Positions 18,062 to 26,358 of a DNA stretch of 64,000 bases are shown piece after piece. The notes beneath the pieces were generated by a model, which saw nothing but the letters and a program-made list of their open reading frames with translations, ran no database searches and was not told where the DNA came from. A program made the translations under genes and the position numbers. Position 1 is the stretch's first letter; each line of letters starts with the position of its first letter. The stretch lies in contig CP058414.1 in NCBI GenBank assembly GCA_013391845.1, positions 1,722,501-1,786,500 of the forward strand, read 5' to 3'. The DNA comes from Pseudoalteromonas shioyasakiensis. Its GTDB lineage: Bacteria; Pseudomonadota; Gammaproteobacteria; Enterobacterales; Alteromonadaceae.

Positions 18062-21000
18062 AGTCAGTGTGCTCTAGCAAATGATTTAATTGAAGTGCTG
18101 GGAAAATGATTTCATCATGGGCAAAAGGGGTAAATCCGGTATGTTGGTTGTTACCAGATGAAAACTCGATGCTGATATTGTGGTTGTCCCATACCCAATC
18201 CTGTTGTAGTCGCACCTTTAGCCAACCATGTGAAAAATCACCTAAACTAATTTGTGTTTGCCAAGCAAACTGTGTGATGTATTGCCACGTAGCTGTGGCA
18301 CGGTTGTCATCTTTAAAGCGGTAATAGCTATCAATGCCAAGTTGGAAAATGTGATCTTGATAATATTGATTCCAACTGGTGTTGAAGTGCAGATAGTCTA
18401 AGCTCGTCCAATCATCATTTGAGCTTGATGACACACCAAAATTTAAATAATTATCGACCCAAGGATGATAACGATATTGATAAAACCCTTGCCATCCCGA
18501 GGCATGGTTTTCACGGTAAAAATTAAATACATTTGAATTAAGTAGGTCGTCACTGAGGTAATCATTTAAATCAGCGCTACTGTAACGAATAAATGGAGTT
18601 AGTTGCCACTGATGACGATGTGTAGAATCACGTTGCCATTTTTGTCCTACACTGAAACTACTATCAAGGGCATATTGAAGATCAAATCCATTATGACTTG
18701 GTTGCCAACGGCTTTGAATTTGCGCATCAACATACCAAGGAGTTGTATCATCTTGCCATGAATAGTAACCATTGAGTGCAATTAGATCCGTTTGTTCTTT
18801 ACTAAATGAGTAGTAACCTTCTAATTGGTACCAATCATTGTCGTCGTTAAAACGTAAACGAGCGCCAATATCAATGCTTTGTTGGGTTGGGATATTTTCA
18901 GCGGTTTGAAATATTTCTTGTTGATCAAATTGTATAAAACCTTGCCAATTAAGATCATCACTTTGAAATGACTTTTGATCACTTACAATTGTTTGCTTTT
19001 CTGGTACTCGATAAGTTACTAAATCAGGCAAAGGAATTTGTGCTTGTGTAAATTCTGAAATCTTATTATTGAGATCACTAAGCTCCCAAGTATACAGGCG
19101 AACATGTTCAAGTTCCGATGATTTGACTTCAATTTTGCCTGCAGGATGGAAAAATTGGCGTTCACTTCGACTATAGCTATTTATCTTTTCTAACTTGATT
19201 AAACGATCTGCATTTAAAGTCGCAAGCAAAGGGGTAGTGGGAATAACAGAATAAAATAGTAGCGTTGTAGGTAATTCTATCTTTCTCCACCGACCCGCAA
19301 TAGATTGCTGTACTTCAACTTTTAGTTGTTGAGATAAATAGGGGTTAAGCCAGTGTAGGGCAATGACATTATTATCTAACTCCCGTTTATTAAATGTAAA
19401 GGGAATGCTTTGCTGCTCCGTAACAGACCATATTTTTAAACTGTTAGCCAGTTGTATGGATAAGTTTGCCACATTAGCTTGGGCAAGCTCTGCGGTAGAA
19501 AAATTAAATACAAAGCGAATTTGTTCTGCCTCTGTTTCGGCCAAATCTATATAAAGGGTATGAAATGGGCGAATCAATAAACCATCATTATTTTTTAGAT
19601 GCGTCTTGAATTGGTTAAACCTATCAGCAAAGCTAGTTTGTGCTGTACTTTGAATATTAAAAAGACGCGTACCTGCATAATCGATTAGGCTATCTAAGGG
19701 TTGCCAGTGGCCAAAACTTTCTATTCTATTTTGTAAAAAGGTCGATGAGGCACTCGCAGGAATTGTAGCTATTCGCTGTAATAGTTGCGTATATTCATTA
19801 TTGTTTAAACGCTTTTTAGATAATAGATATAAGCCATTAATTAAAAGGTCGTTTTGTGTGGCATCATAGGCATAAACTAATGACATAATATCGTCTGTAG
19901 CAAGCTGGTTTGCAGCATCAGAGCGGTAATCAAAAGCTTCATATAATGCGTCAGGTATATTTTTAAACTCTATAAAGGCTTTCTGATCAGCTGATAGAGT
20001 GAGTGTCTCTCCTGCTTTCAGACTCACAATCATTGTTGATGCAACAGAAGCCGCTTGTTGGCTTTCAACAATGAGTGTTGTTGATGGAATATCGCTGTAT
20101 ATTGGCATTAATTTATGTTGGTATTGACTATCAGCCTTTAACCAAGCAGTTTGATACTCGCCGTTTTGTTTGGCTTCTGTGCGCGCTTTTATACTTAAAT
20201 TAACCGCTTCTATCGCAGTGTACTTCCAGGGCATATGCTGTGAAAGCACAGTGTTTTGCAATTTTCCTTGAGAGTTTATTAATGTTTCTTGGGCTCCAGA
20301 AAGTAATTCATATTGCTTATCTTCAGCTTTTAATCCAGGACTTAAACTGTGGTAGTCAAGTGCCATATAAGCTTGCTTAGTTGTGTGAGTTTCATCCTTT
20401 TTGTTTAAAAGCCATATTGCGAGTCTATTTTTCTGTTGTTTAGTTGCAAGCTTAGTGAGAATACTATTACATTCTTCCAATAAGCTTTGGTTTCCTGCGC
20501 ACAGAGCAAACAACTTTATTTCTTGGTGCTCATCTTGGTAGGTTTTTAATAGAGACTTTAAAGCAAACTCCTGTAATTCCCTTTGTTGAGTACTCTTGTA
20601 TAGTCCTTCTAAGTAACTTGTTGCAAGATGAAACTGTTGTTGTTCACGCAAAATACTTATTTTAATTTGCCATGCTTCAATAGCTACCTGTGGATTTGGA
20701 TTTTGGGTTAATGGTTTTAAAAAGGCAAGCGCATCTAGAGGCGCAGATTTTGCCAGCTCCTTGGCTGTTAGCAAAGATTGCTGCCAATTAAGTAATTTAA
20801 TTTTTTTTCTTGCTGGGGCATAAGGCTGAATTAGCGCTAAATAGTCACTATATAGCTTCCTTAAGTGCTCAGTTATTAACTGTTTTGTAATAGGGCTTTT
20901 TTCAGAAAGGGTTCCCGGTTGTAAATAAAGTACTTCATTACTTGGAAAATCTGTAAGTGTCCGGGCATAAACAGCAAAATCAATACTAGGCACATCATCA

Positions 21001-22328
21001 GTGGTTTTCTTAATTGTCATCGTTTTACTGTCTAGTGGCACCGAGACATGAATTGTTTGGTATTCTTGTGTAGCTTTAATATTAACCAACCAGCTTTTGT
21101 CACCGACATTAAGTTTAAATTGACAATCTTTATTGCTACGGGCAACGAAGGTAAGCCACGGCGTGACTCGTTTTTGGCTAGATAAGTCAAAACTCAAAGC
21201 CATCTGTGAAAGCGACGTAATATGTCTGACCTGTTTATTAATGCGTGGATAAAACTGATCATCAACTAATCGCTGCTCTTCAAGTTCAGTAATTAGCAAT
21301 TTTTTTGAAGAGCTCGAAGCATGAACTACGCTGCTCCCTTCTAGTAAAGTTTGTGTGGACATTAAGCCAAGCAAATCATAGTAGCGCTTAACTGCGAGGG
21401 AGTTATTTTTTGTAAATACACTGTCACTAAAAACATTCAGCGAATACTTGTTGTAAACTGATTCCATTGCATCGTTGGCAGTTTTTAACCAGTAGGGGAG
21501 CAGTAGTTTTTCTTCAACTTTTATGGCTGTCGAATCATCGTATATGGCTCTGTGGCTTTGCGATATTTTTACATACGTGTCGGCTTGGCTTTTAATCGTT
21601 AAATATTGCCCCGCATCAATAGCTAAATAGTCACTATTCACTAGTCCTACCTGCTGATTTTGGTATTCAAGGGCCGGGTTATTGATGATGTTAACTTTTG
21701 CAGTAAGAACTTCATCTACGTAGGCATAGACAGCACCATGACTATCTAAAGATGTCATGTTTTTTCTGACCGAAAGCTTAATTTTTTTTGCATCAGGAAA
21801 ATATAGAGTGACCTCATCACCTTTATCGAATTGATAAAACCGTTCGCTGCCTTTTCTTGAAGAAAGTAATACTGATGGCTTAGCAAGTTTTAGGGCTCGT
21901 TTAAAGCTATCAACAGTGGTTTGATAGTGACCGACTTGCGCAGAAAATTCAGCCCGCTCATTTTGACGGTTTTGAATCGCTACAACACGGTTATGCCCAA
22001 GAGCAGGAAGTTGACAGCGTTTTTCTAAACATAATAAGTCACGATCCATTTGAACTCGTTGCTGTATATATTGTGTGTTGCCCACACTCATAATGAACTT
22101 GTCGAATAACTCAGGGTTGAACTCTAACCAGTGCCCTTCGGGTAGCCATAAATATTGATGCTCATACGAATCAAATTGCATCTGTTGTGTGGTTGCGAGC
22201 ACGTCTAACTTTGGAGAGGTTTTTAACCAAATAGGAGGCTGCAGTACAGCATGCTCTTGTTGTACGGCAAGAGCAGGTTTAAAGGCCAGCAGCGTTAATG
22301 TTATGAAGGCTATTATGAAATAAGGCAT
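18054..22328 (-). CDS. Large exported protein: helical-repeat region plus probable C-terminal outer-membrane beta-barrel
   Basis: 1424 residues with a signal peptide (ending near ALA, residue 21). A mixed region is followed by an alpha-helical repeat-like stretch (about 500-700: pairs such as LTAKELAKSAPLDALAFLKP and AIEAWQIKISILREQQ). The last 290 or so residues consist of alternating amphipathic strands rich in Trp and Tyr (DDNDWYQLEGYYSFSKEQ, GWQGFYQYRYHPWVDNYLNF), typical of outer-membrane barrels. The layout recalls BcsC and PgaA, which couple a helical-repeat periplasmic scaffold to an export pore. The chain ends HTDYE, not the usual terminal aromatic. I infer polymer export across the outer membrane. 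No family recognised for the whole protein. Confidence 0.75.
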   Translation of the reverse strand: MPYFIIAFITLTLLAFKPALAVQQEHAVLQPPIWLKTSPKLDVLATTQQMQFDSYEHQYLWLPEGHWLEFNPELFDKFIMSVGNTQYIQQRVQMDRDLLCLEKRCQLPALGHNRVVAIQNRQNERAEFSAQVGHYQTTVDSFKRALKLAKPSVLLSSRKGSERFYQFDKGDEVTLYFPDAKKIKLSVRKNMTSLDSHGAVYAYVDEVLTAKVNIINNPALEYQNQQVGLVNSDYLAIDAGQYLTIKSQADTYVKISQSHRAIYDDSTAIKVEEKLLLPYWLKTANDAMESVYNKYSLNVFSDSVFTKNNSLAVKRYYDLLGLMSTQTLLEGSSVVHASSSSKKLLITELEEQRLVDDQFYPRINKQVRHITSLSQMALSFDLSSQKRVTPWLTFVARSNKDCQFKLNVGDKSWLVNIKATQEYQTIHVSVPLDSKTMTIKKTTDDVPSIDFAVYARTLTDFPSNEVLYLQPGTLSEKSPITKQLITEHLRKLYSDYLALIQPYAPARKKIKLLNWQQSLLTAKELAKSAPLDALAFLKPLTQNPNPQVAIEAWQIKISILREQQQFHLATSYLEGLYKSTQQRELQEFALKSLLKTYQDEHQEIKLFALCAGNQSLLEECNSILTKLATKQQKNRLAIWLLNKKDETHTTKQAYMALDYHSLSPGLKAEDKQYELLSGAQETLINSQGKLQNTVLSQHMPWKYTAIEAVNLSIKARTEAKQNGEYQTAWLKADSQYQHKLMPIYSDIPSTTLIVESQQAASVASTMIVSLKAGETLTLSADQKAFIEFKNIPDALYEAFDYRSDAANQLATDDIMSLVYAYDATQNDLLINGLYLLSKKRLNNNEYTQLLQRIATIPASASSTFLQNRIESFGHWQPLDSLIDYAGTRLFNIQSTAQTSFADRFNQFKTHLKNNDGLLIRPFHTLYIDLAETEAEQIRFVFNFSTAELAQANVANLSIQLANSLKIWSVTEQQSIPFTFNKRELDNNVIALHWLNPYLSQQLKVEVQQSIAGRWRKIELPTTLLFYSVIPTTPLLATLNADRLIKLEKINSYSRSERQFFHPAGKIEVKSSELEHVRLYTWELSDLNNKISEFTQAQIPLPDLVTYRVPEKQTIVSDQKSFQSDDLNWQGFIQFDQQEIFQTAENIPTQQSIDIGARLRFNDDNDWYQLEGYYSFSKEQTDLIALNGYYSWQDDTTPWYVDAQIQSRWQPSHNGFDLQYALDSSFSVGQKWQRDSTHRHQWQLTPFIRYSSADLNDYLSDDLLNSNVFNFYRENHASGWQGFYQYRYHPWVDNYLNFGVSSSSNDDWTSLDYLHFNTSWNQYYQDHIFQLGIDSYYRFKDDNRATATWQYITQFAWQTQISLGDFSHGWLKVRLQQDWVWDNHNISIEFSSGNNQHTGFTPFAHDEIIFPALQLNHLLEHTDYE

Positions 22329-23056
22329 AGGCTAAACTGTTTTAAAAGTTGGTTGTTAGTTATTAACTGCTCTCGCAGCTCGCGACTTAACTCGATATGG
22401 AAAAACTGACTATTAACAGGAGCCAGCGAATTTAGAACATTGTGTGTTCCGCCCAACTCATGCACACCGCGCCCATAAACCAATGCATTAATACCCAGTT
22501 TATTGTTAAGGCATTGAGCAATATTTATAGTTCGTTTAGAGGCGAACACATGGCCTTCGCTTAAAATGATATCTGCTTTTCGTCCTTGCTCTGTAGTTCG
22601 CTTTTCCTTTGCAAATCCATGGATTTGATAAATCGAAAATGATTTAACTGAACTGCTGTACGCAAGTATAAATGCGTTACTACTGCTATTTTTATATTTG
22701 CTAAAATCGATTATTTTGCCATCGGAATCACGGCTATTTCGGTGTTTCGTATTAGTCAATAACACTTGGCACTCACTAAATAAGGCTTTAGCAATTTGCA
22801 ATGTGTGTTTATCAAAATATCTATGTGGAGCATAAGAAATACAGGTGTTCCCTTTTGCTTTAAAATGTATTTCACCACCCGAAAAAAGAGACTTATTGGC
22901 TACTAAAGCCCCATTCTTAATGGAAAAGTGCTCTGGTACACGTTGTTGGTTATTCAACCAAACTCGTAGGCTGGAAGTGAGTTTTTCTAGCTGAGCGGCC
23001 TCACAACATGCAGCGGTAAATAATATAAGAACAGTAACGATAATTTTATTGTTCAT
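22313..23056 (-). CDS. Secreted hydrolase-like protein, possibly of the poly-gamma-glutamate hydrolase (PghP) type
   Basis: 247 residues with a signal peptide (ending near CCEA). Putative active-site elements are APHRYFDKHT (76-85), IYQIHGF (142-148), HELGGTHNVL (199-208) and FHIELSRELR (219-228). The last two, with the IHG strand, resemble the metal-dependent gamma-polyglutamate hydrolase PghP, whose family ends with a QLELSxGLR-like motif. That similarity is my reading by eye. A periplasmic hydrolase would fit trimming or release of the polymer, the role CapD or PgdS has in Bacillus. The start overlaps the preceding stop by 11 bases. It could instead belong to another zinc-amidohydrolase family. 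Confidence 0.6.
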   Translation of the reverse strand: MNNKIIVTVLILFTAACCEAAQLEKLTSSLRVWLNNQQRVPEHFSIKNGALVANKSLFSGGEIHFKAKGNTCISYAPHRYFDKHTLQIAKALFSECQVLLTNTKHRNSRDSDGKIIDFSKYKNSSSNAFILAYSSSVKSFSIYQIHGFAKEKRTTEQGRKADIILSEGHVFASKRTINIAQCLNNKLGINALVYGRGVHELGGTHNVLNSLAPVNSQFFHIELSRELREQLITNNQLLKQFSLCLIS

Positions 23057-25313
23057 TATTCCACCACCTTACTTTTTGGTCCTTTTCCGGGTACTCTTCA
23101 AGTATAGATAGCCAGATCGTTTCGGAAGAGGTTAAAGTCACGGACTGCAAAGAATCTATATCATTAGCGACTTTGAATGTAACGCTAGGATAGCTAGCTA
23201 ATTGGCTCTTTTTAGGGTGAATTAAAAATGATTCTAATAGCTCAGAGTTATGTAGCTGATAACTTTGCTTTGCAATACTGTACTCACTAGTCAGGCCAAG
23301 TTTGTAATTAGCAGTATGTTCAAGACTCAATGTAATAGGTTTATTACTTTGAGTACGAAATGCTTTAAAGACAATGCTTATTGGGTGTTTGTTCTTCGAA
23401 TAAAGCAGCTTAATTGGCTTATTTTTATCTAATTGGTAAAGGCGTTGTTTTACCCAAGGGCGATGACCGTACCAATTTTGATAAACAGTATTTGCTTCAT
23501 CAATTAATTTCATTTTTTCTGACAAAGAGATATCAGCGGTTTTGACTTCATTAGCACTTTTGTTATTTATTTTTAATATCAGTCGGTTATCGTTTTCGCC
23601 AGAAGAGGGGAAGTAGTGATTGTTATTATAGATCCCAAAATTAAATTCTTGTGATGGCTCTGGCTTTTCATAATATCGTTTTGGACTTAAACCAAGTGCC
23701 ACATTTGATAATGGCAAAACATTAAATAATTCCTTAGATTGGTAGTATGTTGTTGTTTCCTCAATATCTCTAGGTGGAGTGAAAGTACGAATATTTACGA
23801 AATGTTCTCGCTGCGCCAAGTCGTAATGGTTACTTGCTTTTTGCTCATACCAGGCTGCAATATCATAAAAGCCATCTGTTGATTCAGTCGTAAGCGGTTG
23901 ATGTGCAGTGCGGTGTTGATAATGAAAGTTAGCGAGTCTTGACTTTACACGCAGGTATACATCGTCGCTAGATTCAACTTTAATATAGCGTGCTTGTTGC
24001 GGTGAACGTAGGTAATACGATGTGAGCATGCCTACCGCTTGTCTCTGGGTATTGCTAGCAATTAACCGGTCAAATTTAGATGCTTCACCTTTTATAGTGA
24101 CGGCATATCGTTCGATTTGTTTTTTATTATTGTCGTATAAAGTTACGTCTATTTGGCTGCTATTTAATGTTCTAAGTTCTAAATTTAGATGGCTTTCAGG
24201 GACGATATCAAATTCAACTGACACTTTTGGGTTTATCAAATAACTGCCAACATAACTTGTTAAAATAACTGCCCCAGACTCTGTTCGCCATTGAGTTAAC
24301 AATTCTTTTTCACTGCAGATTGTAATTAACCCCGCATTAAGTAATGGGGTTTTGTACGTGTTTACTTCATCAGTTTGAGTAAAGTTTATTTCTTTTGGCG
24401 CTTCAAACTGAAGTTTGTCATACCAGATCAATGAAGGGGGTTTTTGGTTATCACTGACAGTGAAAATTAAGCTATCACTTTCATCTAACTTGACACTGGC
24501 ACACAAACTACCTCTAGTATAATAAGCTGCAAGGTTATACTGCTGCTGACTGAAGTCATAACTAATTACATTATACGGTAAGCTTTCGTATAGAATGTCT
24601 GACTTAAAGTCGATTTCAGGAATACCTTGTGGTGCAATTTTTTGCCACCAAAATGCCATTGCATTCGTTATTTCAGTATTTGTTAGAGTATTTTCACCCA
24701 TGGTAAGGTAATCAGTTGCGCGCTTACGTCTATCTAGAGGCCGTTTTAACCAACTATTAAGTGGGTCAACGTTTTGAACGGGGGTTTTCGCATGAACTCG
24801 AACTACCACGCCTTGAATTGATTTTTCTTCAGGGATAAGTAATAACGCTACGCTTTTTGCCGTAGGGTAATGAGCTATTGGCAGGTAAAATGATTGCCCA
24901 GACGCAACATTAAGCGATTGTTTATTCTCAATGATTTGTTTGATCTGTTGCTCTTCACTATGGTTAACTAGCTTTGAAGCGTGGTGGTAAGTTTCATCTA
25001 AGATCACCTCTTTTTTATCATTATAAAGAGTATATTTGATGGCATAATTAACTGGTTTATCAAGAGTAACCGATTGATCAAATACAGCATTTGAAAGTAT
25101 ACGCAGTGAGTGAGTCCGCTGATTAGAAAATGTATAAGTCAGTGGCTTTTTAGTACTTAACCATTGAACTTTTGAGCGAGTCTCTTTACTGGTTTTTGGG
25201 TTTACCGGTTCTGCTGAATCCAGCCAAATCAAAAAGTTATTCCAAGTAAATAAGGCGATTAATAAAACAGTGATAATAGCTAAGATGGCTAGGAAGCGTT
25301 TAATTAGATACAT
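23046..25313 (-). CDS. Membrane-anchored periplasmic protein of unknown function (polymer operon)
   Basis: 755 residues from the ATG at 25313, which has an excellent Shine-Dalgarno GGAGG; the longer frame from TTG 25325 lacks this support. One N-terminal membrane helix (about residues 5-27, LAILAIITVLLIALFTWNNF) is followed by about 720 residues of largely beta periplasmic sequence with a helical patch near 590-620. Nothing in it matched a family I know. By position it may bridge the inner-membrane synthase and the outer-membrane barrel encoded two genes further on, or modify the chain. Overlapping junctions on both sides indicate coupled translation with its neighbours. Confidence 0.7.
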   Translation of the reverse strand: MYLIKRFLAILAIITVLLIALFTWNNFLIWLDSAEPVNPKTSKETRSKVQWLSTKKPLTYTFSNQRTHSLRILSNAVFDQSVTLDKPVNYAIKYTLYNDKKEVILDETYHHASKLVNHSEEQQIKQIIENKQSLNVASGQSFYLPIAHYPTAKSVALLLIPEEKSIQGVVVRVHAKTPVQNVDPLNSWLKRPLDRRKRATDYLTMGENTLTNTEITNAMAFWWQKIAPQGIPEIDFKSDILYESLPYNVISYDFSQQQYNLAAYYTRGSLCASVKLDESDSLIFTVSDNQKPPSLIWYDKLQFEAPKEINFTQTDEVNTYKTPLLNAGLITICSEKELLTQWRTESGAVILTSYVGSYLINPKVSVEFDIVPESHLNLELRTLNSSQIDVTLYDNNKKQIERYAVTIKGEASKFDRLIASNTQRQAVGMLTSYYLRSPQQARYIKVESSDDVYLRVKSRLANFHYQHRTAHQPLTTESTDGFYDIAAWYEQKASNHYDLAQREHFVNIRTFTPPRDIEETTTYYQSKELFNVLPLSNVALGLSPKRYYEKPEPSQEFNFGIYNNNHYFPSSGENDNRLILKINNKSANEVKTADISLSEKMKLIDEANTVYQNWYGHRPWVKQRLYQLDKNKPIKLLYSKNKHPISIVFKAFRTQSNKPITLSLEHTANYKLGLTSEYSIAKQSYQLHNSELLESFLIHPKKSQLASYPSVTFKVANDIDSLQSVTLTSSETIWLSILEEYPEKDQKVRWWNNEQ

Positions 25314-26358
25314 TAAAGCCTCCAACCATCATGTTGTTAAAAACATCTATATCAATCAGTTGATTGCTAGCTGGGTTATAGATGGCGATGAGGTTATTTT
25401 GCTTTTTGATCATCAGTACGAATTTATTCAACTGTTCTAATTTTATTGTTTGTAATACACACTCATTTAGTTCAGAACATATCGTCTTTAAGGCCGCAGT
25501 TTGTTTATCAGCAGTATATTTATTAATTTTTCGTTGGATTATTTGTTTATCATGGCTAGTGAGCGCTGCCCAGTTTGAAGGCGACAAAGTAGCTAGATTT
25601 ATTGTGGTTACAGTCGGGTTATTCGAGATAGCGAGAAGGCGCATCAGAAGGCTGTTTTGATCAATTGAAAACTGTTCTTTAAAGTCAGATGCAATCCATA
25701 AGGTTGCCAGTTCACTGTTTGAATTAAACTGTTGATATCCATATTGTGGCGAACTACCAATTTCGAGGCCCCTAGTGGCTTTTTGACCTTCTACTACTTG
25801 ATAGCTGACTCCTAGACTGCTTAAGTCTTTAGTGAGCTTTTCCATTAGAGGAGTTGCGATATCCCTTACTTGGGTATTTGAAAATGCAATTGCGTTAGGG
25901 CGGATCCATGATGGCGCACTGTGGCTACGGATCTGAATGTTTAAGCTTGGTTGTTGTGCTTTAAAACGTGAATAGCTTTGATGAACAACATTGAATAATG
26001 AACCGACATTATTCGCTGCAAGAACATTTGCCTCAGGGTGAGCGTAGGGATGTGCACCTGCAATTAATAAGTTGGCAGCATTTGAATTAGTGAAAAGCTC
26101 ACTTGCGAAACTTAACGTATTCCCTTCGAATATTGGCCTTGGGACACTTAAACTGATTGCTTCATGTTTACTCAGTGAAAATGCATATATACCTTGCCCA
26201 AGAGCCTGTGCATCATTACTTTGCAATGGGCTAAGCAGTATGTATCGCCCATTACTATTTTGTACAAGTTGTAGCTGGTAATTGAGTAATTCGGCTGTGC
26301 CATTAATCTGTTTTAAGTGATTTAATACATCTTCATTAAGTGATGAGTTGCCAATTTG
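25300..26358 (-). pseudogene. 3' continuation of the CapC-like gene, severed by an in-frame TAG
   Basis: This frame is in phase with the CapC-like gene and separated from it only by the TAG at 26361-26359. It is open for 352 codons. The first 44 codons contain no ATG, GTG or TTG; the first conventional start is a TTG at 26226 with no clear Shine-Dalgarno. The protein reads smoothly across the stop (LYKLI, stop, QIGNSSLNED). Residues here (LSVPRPIFEGNTLSFA, NLLIAGAHP) resemble the hydrolase-like protein at 22313 and a segment just upstream of the stop, but catalytic-looking His and Glu positions are replaced. Options: a recent nonsense mutation, programmed read-through, a split gene starting at TTG 26226, or a sequencing error. 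Confidence 0.7.

Noticed and set aside
25300..26226. Separate 308-residue gene starting at TTG 26226
   Set aside because: In phase with the CapC-like frame, no Shine-Dalgarno seen, and 44 protein-like codons lie upstream up to the TAG, so it is better read as the severed 3' part; not excluded entirely.
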